Assembly (NCBI GenBank): GCA_030374805.1
Contig: JARGSG010000043.1
Location: 372,001 to 436,000, forward strand
Reading direction: 5' to 3'
DNA length: 64,000 nt
From: Gracilaria gracilis
Taxonomy: Eukaryota > Rhodophyta > Florideophyceae > Gracilariales > Gracilariaceae
Shown: one piece after another, positions 34,339 through 46,600 of the stretch
Layout of the letters: each line of letters begins with the position of its first letter
How positions within the stretch are numbered: the stretch's first letter is position 1
Notes under the pieces: model-generated
The model's input: only the letters and a program-made list of their open reading frames with translations
What the model was told of the DNA's origin: nothing
The model's database searches: none
Program-made: the position numbers and the translations under genes

Positions 34339-35693
34339 ACCCCCCTCTGTCACTGACTTCAAAGCTCTAAGTACTGCACGGCACACTCCTTGCAAAACTT
34401 CTCGAGCTTCACTCGGGCAAGAGGCTTGTTTAGCATATCGGCAACCATGGAATCAGTAGGACAGTAGAACAGAACGATGGACTTGTCACGCAGAGCCTCT
34501 CTAGTGAAGTGGAACCGAATGTGGATGTGCTTCCTTCGCTTGTTCACAACTCCATTTCGAGCAAGGTCGATGGAGCCCTGGTTGTCAACATACACAGGCG
34601 TCGGTTCAACCAAGACTTTGACAGACCCGTCAACCTCAACTCCATTCACAATGGTAATGCCGTTCCAAAGTCGCCTTAGCCAGATCGCCTCCTTGGTACC
34701 AGAGCACAGACTCACATACTCCGCTTCAGCACTTGACAGTGCAACCACTTCCTGCTGACGCAAACTCCAAGACACTGGACCACCGCTCATCATGAACACA
34801 TATACAATGGTAGACTTGCCGTTGGCGACATTGCCTGCCCCGTCAGAGTCCACATAGCCGTGCAGTTCCCGATCAGTGGTAGAGCCGTAGGTGAGTCCAA
34901 AGATGCAAGTACCGTTGCGATAGCGAAGTACACGTTTGATTGCCTTTCAGTGAATCTCCCCAGGTTTCTCCACATACTTTGCAAGTTTGGACACTGCGTA
35001 TGAGATATCTGGACGAGTTCCAACAGACAAATACATGAGACTGCCAATCGCCTGACGATACGGAACATGCGTGAGTACCTCCTCAACAACAGACAAGTCC
35101 ACACCGCATTCCATTGGAGTGTCAACTGGCTTAGACTGATGCATGCCGAAACGTTCCAAGACCTTTTGCGTGTACGCAGACTGAGTCAGGTACAGCTGTC
35201 GCTTAGCTCGATCACGGTGGATCTCGAATCCGAGAACCATACGAGCTTCCTTGAGGTCTTTCATGCGGAACCGAGTTGACAGCTCTGCCTTTACGCGATC
35301 CATGGTTTCCATGCTCGGACTTGCTATCAGCAGGTCATCCACGTATAGAGCAATGATAACCACAAATCCCAGTATTTTCCCGGTGTACACACACTCATCT
35401 GCGTCATTCGGCTTCAACTGCATCTCATCAACAAGGAACGTGTACATCTTTGCATGCCACTGCCTTGGTGCCTGTCTAAGCCCATAGATGGCTTTCTTCA
35501 AACGACACACCAAGTCTTCGGTCCCTTTCTGTATGGAACCTTTTGGCTGCTCCATATACACTGTCTTCTCAAGGTCGCCGTTCAGAAACGCAGTCTTCAC
35601 ATCCATCTGGTGCAAATGAAAGTCTCGCACAGCTGCAATCGACAGAATCATCCTGATCGAAGTGAACTTCACCACTGGGGCATAAGTCTCTGA
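34339..35693 (-). mobile_element. Copia-type pol fossil, reverse transcriptase and RNase H
   Basis: Minus strand, linked to the LTR at 33,571-34,338 through a polypurine tract. Reverse transcriptase (DVKTAFLNGDL, YVDDLLIA) and RNase H (SSAEAEYVSL, YVDNQGSIDLARN) closely resemble the element at 10,199-15,084. gag, protease and integrase are missing; it is cut at about 35,693 next to LINE 5' sequence. Broken, about two breaks. Confidence 0.85.
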
Positions 35694-36775
35694 GCACCCG
35701 TGACGACCTTTTTTTTCTTCTGAGAGTTCGTGATTGAAAGCGGGTCCAGGGACGCAGTCGTACGAGACTAGTATCCTGCCGCGCCCTCCTACAAAGGAGG
35801 GTGGACTGAGGCCCTGTTCAATCAGGAATCTCCAGGTTATTGCAACCGGAGAGCCGAAGGAGTACTCGGGGAAACTTGGCGAACGCCAGCACCCATTGGC
35901 GGAAGCCAGAGCGGTAGAAGTCGAAGCGGAGCTTTGGTGCGGAAACCTGTGTGTCCACAGAAGCACTCAAGACTGCACCAGAGTGGCTGCGTTCGCTACG
36001 CAGTGACGGCCAAGTGGGAGCACTTGTGTCGGAGCGTCCAAAGCCCTGTGTTACGACTTTCACAGGCGGCCCGGCTGCCACCGCCCAGCCTTAGGTTTGT
36101 GAAACCCTGTGGATGTAGTACCCGCTCCATAGACACGAAGGCAGTGGTCCAAAGTTGACTGCTGTGGGGCTACCCCCCAAAAAACCTCATTTCAGGCATT
36201 TGTAAAATTTCAATGCCAATCCGGGTAGGCCCTGTCAAATTTTTGTCGGAGGCGCCTCGAATCTGTAGAGAAGCGGTTTATCTTTCAAACGAGCTACAGA
36301 TCGCTTTCGGCAAGTAACTGGATTAGAAGTTACAAGCCTCCGGAGTTCATCGACAACTCGCCGTTTTTGACCCTTCTGGGGCACCCCCTCAGACGACCCC
36401 AAAAACGACGATTTCGCAAAACGTCCAAAAGTTACAAGTATCTTGCAACGTGTCAAAGCCGCCGGCGGTGGGCACATAAATCCAATCATTTGAGACCGGA
36501 TTGGATCAAAGCTGCCAAATAACTATATCGACGCTGAGCTATTCGGAGTGCGTCGCATTGCACCTGGACAAGTGCAGAACGAGTGCAAATTAGTTTAAGT
36601 AGAGTTTAGCAGGTTTCGTGAGAGAAACTCCAAAAAAAGCGCAAAAAATTCGAAAAAATTGAAAACACAAAAAAATCGCAGAACACTTGAAAAGGGCATC
36701 AAGAAGCTCTAAGAGCCATCAAAACCAAAGAAAAAGGCAAAATTTTTTAGAAAACTTTTCAAAAAAACTTGAAAA
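35694..36775 (+). mobile_element. LINE 5' untranslated region
   Basis: About 1.1 kb before ORF1 with no long open frame. It contains a nested stem: GTCCA (35,744) with TGGAC (35,802), enclosing a 7-base-pair hairpin CCCTCCT/AGGAGGG (35,784-35,801). The last 200 bases are A-rich. Assigned to the LINE because it runs without a break into ORF1. Its true 5' end is not proven. Confidence 0.55.
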
Positions 36776-38704
36776 ATGACTTCCCACCAAACCGCGTCCT
36801 CTAACATAGAGAACCGTTTCAGCCCTTTGGCTGACCCCGGGGAGACCATGGAAGGCATTCGCTTCCCACTTGATGTTAGTAGCGAACCTGAATCCGAATC
36901 TTGGAAACCAGGTCTATCAAAGACCATTCGGAAGAAAGTATCGCCGATCCCAGACCGCGACGACCGTCAGCCTGTGTGCACTCCGGACGAGGCGAGGACC
37001 ACCTTTGGAGCGCGTCGAACGCTCATCAAATGCCCAAACTGCCATTCTAAGAATTCATTTACTCTGAACGGTAACTCTAAATTTTTTGGACCCACTGTGC
37101 GCTGCTCCGTCAAAGGCTGTCATCGCTCTTTCGGCGGTTTGCGGTTTAATGAAATAATTCGGCCATTTCTGGCGCCGAGCGCCCCAGGAATGGCTCTCAG
37201 CCGTCAGTCGCATCCGCTCCTACGCCATCACCGGTTGCCAAGCACCCCATCACCCACACCAGCACGCCCTCTAGCGCACCTGTTGCCGTCGTACAGATAC
37301 CAAAACAGCAATGGGAGTCGATCTTGAGGAGATGCCAGACACTAGAGGATCAAGTTGCTCGGCTCACCCAGCAGCTCCAATCCTCTCGCGCAACCATGCC
37401 ACGGTACCACAACAGAGACAAAACCAACATGCTCCAGAAATTGAAGCACGGCCTGTGGAGACGGCCATTAACAGACAGCCACTTAACCCGGCTCCGCCCA
37501 ACACTGGACGAGCACAACCGCAGAGAAACCCTGTCCCTGAAGCAAGGACTGGAAGAAATACTGATGTAAAGACTTGGGCGCAGATTGCAAGAGAAGGCCA
37601 GCCTCGGTCATTGAACAAGTTACCACCTGAGTTTCTTACCCGAATGGCTAAGATGGCTCAAAACCTCAAGTCTGGAGGATATGCTCCACTGCCGACATCT
37701 CAATCTCGGCCCCCGAAAATGGAAGCGCAGTACTTCCGTGGCATACCGCGCGGCCCTTACCGCCCTCTCATGAGACACCTTCGCAGTGGTCTTCCAAGCC
37801 GTTGCGTCATTGCTCTGTCCTTCATAGGACGTTCGATATTGGAAATCGTGACTGCGTCTGACGTTGCTCACAAACTGATTGCGGGAATGCGGGCAGCCGG
37901 GTACACGCACATGCCTAACTTCGCCGCCACCTCGAATGCCATGTCATCACGAAAGATGATGAGTAAGGCCGAACGACGACAGAAGAACCTGGAGCAGGCG
38001 CTATATCGCCTGCAGACTGCAGCACCTCGCACAACGTCAGCATGGGCCAAGCATTGGTATACGTCCCAAGTGAAGGTAACCCAGGAGTTGATGCACAATG
38101 AGCAGCCAACTGCACGGAACCAAAAAGTGAGCCCGACTGCACAACAACCTGGGAAAGTCGGCCGTGACTCTTTCAATGCAAGTCCGATGGTACGTAAGGG
38201 GACTCGTACGAGAGCTGCCCATCCGATTGACCACCTCGCACCATTGCGTACACATATTAGGTTCGCAGAGCCATCCCAATCAACTGTAGCGGACATCGAT
38301 GCCCATACGAAAATGTGAACTCATGTACGTTTTGACAGAGAGTCAACCGCGTCCATCGTTGAAAGAAGGGTTCCAACGATAGTTCAGCGCACTAATCGGA
38401 CGATAGACGGCAATACTGGGCCTCGGACGAATGTCCACTTTGTTTCAGAGGAAGCAGGAGCAACAGAATGTCCACAGCCTATGAGCATTTCAACTGACTC
38501 TGAAGAGCCCAATGCACCAGAAGACGAGCAGAACACTGAGCAGATATCCCACATCATCGAAACTGAACAACAATCGCAGTCGTCGGAGTTGTCCACCGAC
38601 ACTCGACAAAGTGTCGTTTCGATGTCTGGAGCAAACAATGAAGCTCATAACACTGTAATTAACGAACTCCCACAATTCGCACAACACACCACTGCAATCA
38701 CAGC
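36776..38704 (+). mobile_element. LINE ORF1 (broken, interrupted by another LINE fragment)
   Basis: Starts MTSHQTASSNIENRF. Residues about 82-117 form a four-Cys motif (CPNCHSKNS...CSVKGC), a likely zinc ribbon. A frame change near 37,310 leads to 335 residues with WAQIAREGQPRSLNKLPPEF, FRGIPRGPYRPLMRHLRSGL and SFIGRSILEIV, then a stop at 38,316-38,318 and an acidic tail. The protein should bind LINE RNA. The FRGIPRGP...SFIG block reminds me of ORF1 proteins of zygomycete LINEs, but this is recollection, not a search. Same protein as 31,956-33,084. Confidence 0.75.
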
Positions 38705-38987
38705 TTTTTTTTTTTTTTTTTCAATCAATTGCTTTTTATTTATAGTGTTCCCAATGTCCCATGAAGAGCAGCAGGGTAACACTGTCAAGGTGTAAACTAA
38801 CTTGGTCAATTACGAACCAACGCAATCATTCTTACTTCTTATAGCACAGATTTACAACTGTGCTTCTTCCAATACATCTAGTATTTCGGTCGCCTCCTGT
38901 CTCTCTCCAGGTGACCAACCTTCCATCCCGAGTAGTACCTTCAGTCTTCCGTACTTCCAGTACTCGTGCCCAAGTACATCACGTGCG
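38705..38987 (-). mobile_element. LINE 3' fragment inserted in LINE ORF1, 8-base target duplication
   Basis: A 283-base 5'-truncated LINE end in minus orientation with a 20-base poly-T (tail) at 38,705-38,725. It is flanked by ATCACAGC on both sides (38,697-38,704 and 38,988-38,995). The end shape and the duplication are those of target-primed reverse transcription. Confidence 0.8.
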
Positions 38988-39595
38988 ATCACAGCGAGTA
39001 CAGGAGCAGTGACCGCCGATCCGAAAGATATCACTATGGAAGGGGCCCAAACGAGCCCATTGGAACCGCTCCAGACTTCTAGGGAGGGTCTGTCATCGGA
39101 TTGGGACCACGATGGTGCTCCCACTTATGACCACGAAATGCGTCGTCCGAACAGATTGGTACGAAATGTGTTCTCCGTGAGCCTTAATGTGCCGTCGACT
39201 GCCACCCAAACCGGTCCAATTCTACATGATGGTCACCAAAATGGTGAGGGGTTGTGATCCGGGTTGGTACTTTCAACGTGAGAGGTCTCGCACATAGCGA
39301 GGCCGAAGTCCACCGTGCATGGAAAGTTTTGGGATTAGACTTTCTGTGCGTTGTGGAAACATGGCAACGTCCCTCCGATGAGGTGTCGTGGGCATTGCCA
39401 CATGTGAGTGTGGCGCTGGAAGCGGAGTATAGGAGTCCAGCGCCGAGAGGTGGGATCACGATTTTCCATCATCAGCGCTTCTGTACGAAGGTCGTGGGCA
39501 AGTACGGTACCGCGGCATACCAAATCCTGGCACTGAGAGTTCGCCCAGATCTCAATGTGATTGGGGTATATCTTAGTCCGAGCGCTTCAGATGAG
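38988..39595 (+). mobile_element. LINE ORF1 end and start of ORF2 (endonuclease)
   Basis: ORF1 remnants end before 39,250. From 39,254 the frame reads RVGTFNVRGL, DFLCVVETWQRP and GVYLSPSASDE, the N-terminal half of an AP-type endonuclease with the expected N and E positions. It is interrupted at 39,596 by an LTR of family A. The probable continuation of the same domain (SDHNMV) reappears at about 43,695. Confidence 0.75.
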
Positions 39596-40545
39596 TGTTG
39601 GATTTCATGCTGTCACTGACATCAAGCTGTTCACATGTGACAAGTCTAGAATGGTACCTTGGTATGTGAAACTATGACGGATGTCGTTCTGTACGCTCCA
39701 TTGTGTTGGATACGCTCCATTGTGTTGGATACGCTCCATTGTGTTGGATACGCTCCATTGTGTTGGATGGTGGAAGAGCCACCATTGGATGAACGTGTCA
39801 GATGTGGTGCTGTGTCGAATATCAAGGTGTTCAGATGGGTTCGTACAGACAGACTGTACACCAGGACACGTTGTCTAGAGTGGTCGAGGTGCACAGTGTG
39901 CACATGTAGCAATGTAGATACTTGGTACATGGTGCACGAGTGTTGACACTGTTGAGTGGTTGACATCATGTTCGGGTAGTGCTGCAAGCACATGTATGTA
40001 TCTGGATGCATGGAACTTGTTGGCTGTGTTTGGTTCAGGCCATATGGTTTACAGGTACTTGTTGCTGACGTGTGACTTGGTGAGCCTAGACATACACATT
40101 ATGGCGTCGTGTACTGATTACAGGTTGCAGGCAACAGGTGCGGGTGTTTGTGTATGGATTGTCGTGGTCTGGTCATTATGGTGCGCTGTCGTATTGTGCG
40201 TATGCACTGTCATGGATGCGCATGGTTGTACATTGTTGTACATTGTTGTGCAGTGTTACGGAATTGATTTGCACTGCTGTGAACTGCTGTGCACTGTTGT
40301 GCCTTGTTACTTGTAAGCTGTCATGAATTGTGGCAGCGTTACCATGTCATGTTAGAAGACGATTGGTAGTATTGAGTGTCCCTGCTTAGTGGCTTAGGTT
40401 TTACTCAGAGTTGGAGTTGTTCGGTGGTGCGACGAAGAACTGCTATATAAGTTGTGAGCTAAGCACCTCCAAGTAAATCCCAGCCAGAGCTGGCGAACTT
40501 CCCTTGCATCCCCTCAACTTTCCCTTCCAGCTATAACCTCCATCA
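39596..40545 (+). mobile_element. LTR, family A, first of the series (950 bases)
   Basis: From TGTTGGATTTCATGC to ...CCTCCATCA, followed at once by the half-tRNA type primer-binding motif. It contains four copies of the 19-base minisatellite (39,708-39,783). TATATAAG lies near 40,443. Upstream is LINE endonuclease sequence, so family A inserted into a LINE. The target duplication cannot be tested because the other end of the array lies beyond the window. Confidence 0.8.
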
Positions 40546-41799
40546 GGTTATCGGCCCAGCCCCGCTGACCTCTGCCGATTTTTGTTCGTCATGATTCCCT
40601 TACTGCCGCTCTCCCTCACCGCCAACCTCGTTATTCATCGCCGTTGTTGATGTTTCTGTTGTTTGTTCGATTCCGTTTCTTGTGTTATTGGTTTGTTTCG
40701 TTGGTGTTGTAATTCCCTTTTTCGATTGCGTTCCTCCCTGAGGGCGTTGTGTTGGTAGTGGTTCGACGTTGACTCTCTTTCGTGATTGTGTTTGGGTGCT
40801 CGTTGTTGCCCCTGTTGTCGATCGCTATCCGATTTGTTTGGTCTCCCACTATTGTTGTTGTTGTTGGGATCCCTGCGTCGTGTTTGCGGGTTCTGATCCG
40901 AGAGGTTGAGACCATTTTTATTGAAGTCTGGGCACTAGTTTGTGCTCAGCTGTTGTTGTTGAAGTCCGTGCACTACGTGTGTGCTCGGCATTTTTGGTCA
41001 TCACTGCATTACCTGTGCGACGAAGGGTTGATCCGAGTAATCGGGGACGGGAGCCAGGCGGCTTGAACCAAGGCGGACGTGCTGACTAGCGGGCTCCACC
41101 GGTCCTTTTGGGCGGATAACGGTGTTGTACGCGCTGAAGCTAACGGGGTGCCGTGGCGTACTGCACTTTGGTTGTGGTGTTTGACTTTTGTTTGTTGAAC
41201 CTGACTGTGTGTTAGGTGCTTGGACGGCGGTGAAGGCATCCATAAGGAGCTTTTGATCCGTGCAACTGACTCATTGGCTTGTCCAGTGGGCTTTTAGTAC
41301 GGGGAGGCAACGTATCGAAGGCTGACCTCCCATTGGGATCAGGCCGCTTGTGATCTTCATTGATTGCTCGCTAGAAGCGTACCTTGGGTGTCAATGTAGC
41401 TGCTGTTTCAAGGTCGCGCAAGTTCTTGCAAGAGATCAGAGAGGGTTTTACTTGGTGAAGGCATATCTTTGGCCATTAACCATCCTCTGGACATCTCGTA
41501 GAGAGCAACGCGCCTTCTCCGGGAACGCAGGAGGAAGTAGACTGAAGAAGTCGTTTCCTACCCGGAAGGTCTCCGGAGGTCAGGGGTCCGACTCCCTAGG
41601 GTACCGGGAATAGTATTTCCTGCCAGTGGGCCTGATGATCATTTGTTTGTTGCTTGCTTTTGCTTCTGTGTTTACTAGAGCTCAGGAGGTTGAGTGTTTT
41701 CATGCCTGAGACTCTATGTAACTGTTTTCCCTACGCATTCCGGAAGGTTGTCTTTATGCATGTCTGAGTACAATGAAAGTATCAGAAGGTTGCGATGTA
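40546..41799 (+). mobile_element. Family A internal region, leader and first hairpins
   Basis: Primer-binding motif, a ~1.1 kb leader nearly identical to that of the array units, and the first two to three hairpins of the array described at 49,769 (41,680-41,799). Interrupted at 41,800 by an element of family B inside the third hairpin. No protein gene recognised. Confidence 0.75.
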
Positions 41800-43694
41800 T
41801 GTTGATGTTGGGACATGGTCGAGTGCCGGTCAGTCCTACAGGTTGGTCTCGGACTACTTGGAAGCAAAGTTGCAGGGGACGATGGGCACTTTTGGGCACC
41901 CTCTTCGCAAAAGCGCATATGCGCCTCTGCTCAACCCCAACGTGAAACGGCAATATGATTGGCTACTGCAAATGTTCTTGTGCAACGTGGTGTCTACAAA
42001 TGCCATGGATTGTATGGAGAGTTATGGTGGTATGGGCCAAGCGCAGCTCTGTGGTTGGACGAGGCTTAGAGTAGTAGACTGACTATGCAGATAGCGAGGA
42101 TGTGCTTTCCTAGGCTGGAATGGGCGGTTTTGCATGCAATATGCGATTCTGGGATGCGCAAGGCGGTTGGAGTGCCACCATGCAAATTGATGATTTTTTA
42201 GATCTGGTTCTGAATCAAAGGACTGGCAATGGATTTGTAGTGTTGATTGATTTAGTTATTTGAAATTGTTGTACTCCAGTTTGCGCGCACTTTCCGTGTA
42301 CAACTGCACACACGTGCAACTTTTAATGACCGCCGTCGTCGCTTGCTGCGACGACGGTGAAGCGCGCGCTAGGGTATTTGTAGGTTGCGATCGACGACCC
42401 TCGAGTAAACGGGTCGACCCAAGGCCGTCAACCTTCACTTGTTTTACTTTCTCTTTCTTCAATATCCATCTCTACTTACTTCCCTTTCTACCCTACCTGC
42501 GTGCGTTTCGTTAGGTTATGGGCCCAGAGCGTCAACAACTTGCAGACGTCGCGCTCATTTCTTACTTACTACTTTTCTTTGGAAGTTTTCCTATCTGCGT
42601 TAGAGTATCCCGCTGTTTTCTCTCTGGCGAATGGTGAACACATATCGCGTTTGTTAGTAACCCGCCGGCTCGAGACAAGGGAGACAGCAAATCCTGCTCT
42701 GCGTCCGTGGAGTACGGAGGTCGATGAAACGGGCTTGGAACCGTAGAAGCGACCGTACTGCGCCGAAAGACAGAGCTACTTTCTCGTAAGAGACCAGCAA
42801 GGGTTCAACTGGGGAACGTGTATCTCGACTAGTACCCTCCTTGGGACTTCTCGTAGGGACTAACAGCGCCTCGCTCTGAAGTACGCAGAGCTTGGCAGGT
42901 GATCAAATCGTGCCTCACCCGGAGAGAGTGACCGGGGACCAGGGGTTCGGACCCACAGGGTAGCGGAGGTAGTTTCTCCTGTCAGTGCGCCCGCCTAAGA
43001 AATTTCATCATCATTCCGGGTTCGAGTTGTACCTCACCCGTGAGCTTGCTCCAGGCGTCGAGTCTCCGAACTCCGCCTGTGATCGCGTACGGGACGCGTC
43101 CCGACGAGCGTTGCAGACTACCCCCACAGTCTCCGCTGGCGTCCTCGCTGTTGAGTGTTGATCTTGAATCCACTCCAGCTTTTCTTTTACTTGCTTGTGG
43201 GGAAGCGGCATTGCATCCTTCACTCTGCCCTTTCTGCTCCGGGTTGGTTGTCTCTCACCCGTGAGTATACTCCAAGCGTCGAGTTCCACTCCGCTTGTGA
43301 TCGCGTACTGGACGCGTCCAGACGAGCGTTGCAGACTTCGTTACAGAGTCTCCGCTGGCGTCCCCGCTGTTTAGTGTTGAGTCCTTACTCCACTCCAGCC
43401 CTACCCTCCTTTGTTAAGGAAGAATTGTTTCCCTCACGCCGCTTCTCTGATTCCTTCGTTTCTCTTCTACTCGTGAAATCCCTTGTACTGGAGTTTGGTA
43501 ACTCTGTTTTGGAACATGTCGGACTCGGAAGTTGAGTCTGAAACCAACTCTGGTGTCAAGATCCCACGCTTTCATGGTAAGCGTGAGGAAGATTATACCC
43601 TTTGGCGCCATCGCCTTCGTGCCGCATGCCGAATCAAAGGTGTCTGGAACGTTGTGGTATCGAGTTCAGAGCAATCCTCATCAGCTGAACCAGT
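41800..43694 (+). mobile_element. Copia-type element of family B, 5' part only
   Basis: 5' LTR 41,800-42,513, primer-binding site 42,514-42,527 (GGTTATGGGCCCAG), a ~1 kb leader and the start of gag (43,516 to about 43,694; IPRFHGKREEDYTLWRHRL is the copia gag signature). The rest is missing and LINE ORF2 follows. A fossil, truncated at its 3' side. The leader includes a 221-base tandem duplication (43,033-43,253 and from 43,254), each unit carrying a palindrome around GACGCGTC. Confidence 0.75.
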
Positions 43695-46600
43695 GGATCG
43701 TGGGATGCAGTCTCGGATCACAACATGGTGGTTGCCGACATTGACTGGATGACAACTCAATTCTCACCTCGGAAACCAAAGATTTCGAGGGCGCAACTCA
43801 AATGCGTGGACAGAATCGAAGACGCTCAGACATATTACAAAGCCAATTTGCCTAATGTGGCTTCTCGTTTTGACCACGCAACCTCAGAAGAGGATCTGGA
43901 GGATGCTTGTTGCCAACTTGTGGACACAATCAGTAGCCCCTGGATCACTTCCGTATCAATGCGTCCTGACCCCTATCGATTCTTCTGGGATTCTAGTCTT
44001 GACCAGTTGAGTCGTGTGCGATCTACATATTACAAACGGTGGAAACGAAGTGGTAACATTCAAATGTGGAATGTGTACAAGGTGATTGACCGATTCATTA
44101 AACGTCGTTGTCGGGCAAAGAAGAGACAACTGTTGGACGAATTTCTTGAAACCGCCGAGGACGAAACAGCATCTCAAACAGTGAATCGAATCAACTCGGT
44201 GATGAAATTACGATCTCAACATAGCGCACGGGCACTGGAACGAGGAAATCCATTAGACCCACAGGACTACGCTGAGTTTATTGCCGAGTACCAGCCACCT
44301 GAATGTGGGGTGAAAGCAGTCACATTTGATGTTCCGAACTCGTTCCGGATTGCATTGGAAAAATCGATCAAGGATGCAAAGAAGGGAAGATCGATTGGGC
44401 GCGATAACGTGGCATCGGAAATGACGCAACGAACGCAGGTTAGAGAAGGAAAGGGGAAAGTAGTGAAGAAGATGAGTAAGACAAACAAAGGGGGTAGGCC
44501 ACCTTCTTCCCGAGTTTAGTGATCGGGCAGCGATCGCAACCTACAAATACTCTAGCGCGCGCCGCCGCCGTCGCATCCAGCGACATAACTGCACACGTTG
44601 TCAAAGAGTACACTTTGACAGCAAAAGCGCGCGCAAAACACAATACGAATTCAAGCAACTAAATCAAATCGTGCCAAATCCAATGCCAACTCCATGATCC
44701 ATATCTTGCTCTAAAAAATTGACAATTTCGGTCTGGCACAGCCAACACCCTCGCGCAGCTCAGAATCGCACATTCGCTCCAAAACCCTTCATAGTAGCCC
44801 AGAATCGCATACATTGCACAACCCCTCACAATGGCCTATAATAACAGATACTCCGCTAACGCATAACTGGCCACCACCTATAGGCTGCAGCCAATCACAG
44901 CGTACCACTTGTTCCATCTGCCCTTCTCGCTCCATACAACACGTTCCACTTGTGCAAACCACGTTGCATGTAGCCATTTGCAGTAGCCAATCATATTGCA
45001 GTATCACGTTCGGTTCGCGGAGACACGCATATGCGCTTTTCTCATGAGGGTGCCCAAAAGTGCCCATGCTCTCCTGCAACTTTGTATTCCAAGTACTTGG
45101 AGCACCTTTGAGGGACTGACATGCACTCGACCACATCCATACATCAACAGGAAATGCTACAGGTGAGTCCAACTTTGTGCGCTTCCACGCTTCTCAAGCT
45201 GTGGCGGCGTGCGGCAAGTTGGCATATCTACCATCAACGTTGCGACAGACACGTATATCGCCCATATACAAGAAAGGCGACATCTCGGTACCATCCAACT
45301 ACCGACCGATCTCTATTCTGTCGCACTTGCGTAAAGCAATTTCGGCTGCATTAAACTCGATCGTGATGAACTATATCGAGTTTCATGAGTACCAGTATGG
45401 GTTCTCAAAGTACAATGGAACAGAACAGTCGATTGTGGAGGTGAGTAACATCATCAAAAACGGCCACTCGCGTGTGGCAGTACTGGATGTAACGAAGGCG
45501 TACGACAAAGTTAACCGAAAACTATTGTCGCAAGTGTGCGCATCGAGGTTACAACCGAAGCATGCGGCAATGACTACTTTGCTGCTGCAACCAGTCAACG
45601 CTTTCATAAATGGAAATTGGAAAGATGAACAAGTACAAATGACTCTTGGAGTGCCTCAAGGTGACCCATTCAGCTGTACATTGTTCAACATGTATATTGA
45701 TTCCATGCTATATCGAGTGCAGGAGGTGCCGTATCATGTGTCGGATCGAGGTGCAAGTGCATTTGCCGACGATGTGATTCTGATGGCGAAGACAGATAGC
45801 GGGCTGCAACAACTGCTAGACATATGCAGTAGTTGGGGCAAAGAAATGCAAATGCCGTGGAACACTGCAAACGGCAAGTGGATGGTACTGCAACTGCCTG
45901 CAAACCAAAACCACTCTGCAATATTCACACTTGCTGGTGATAAGCTGAGCGTGGTACGTAGTGCAGTATATCTGGGGGTGTCTCTAAACACCAGTGGAGT
46001 AACAGCCGACAAGCACATGGAACGGGTGCAAAATGCTCAACGTCGATTAGGAAGCCTAGCCGGTGCTGGTCTGCACCGGAATGGATTTGATACGCGCAGC
46101 TGTGTGAGTTTGTACCGCGCATTCGTGAGGTCGATTTACGAATATGCGTTGCATCTTGTACCGCTCACGCCTCATTTGGAAATGGCGATAGTGAAGCTTG
46201 AGGCAACGTTCTTCAAACTGATTCTTGCAAAATGGCATCTCGGTTTGGAACATATCGGGTGCCGATGATGCGTGCACTTTGTCGTTTAGAGTCTGCGGCT
46301 CTGCGACGAATTGAGTTCGCCTCCAAACGTCTACGGCATTATCAATCGTGTCGTGAGACGGCATTGAACCTTGAATTGGAACACAGATCGCGACAGTTGA
46401 AGGTGAACCGGGCATGTCGGCAGCTGTCGCTGTATAATGCATATCCTTCTATTTCGGCACTACGAGCTGAAATTGATAATGTTTGTACAAAAGGAATACG
46501 AAGTATACGGGATGCGGAGTGGAAACTTGCCTCGGCAAGACGCGTTCGCAAAATCCCGTGTGGTGCAAATGGAAAATACCCACCCGTTCTTCGGTTGCGC

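Noticed and set aside
35694-35966. Upstream extension of the copia pol frame beyond 35,693
   Set aside because: The extra residues have no similarity to copia proteins and lie in LINE 5' sequence; the open frame crosses an element junction by chance.
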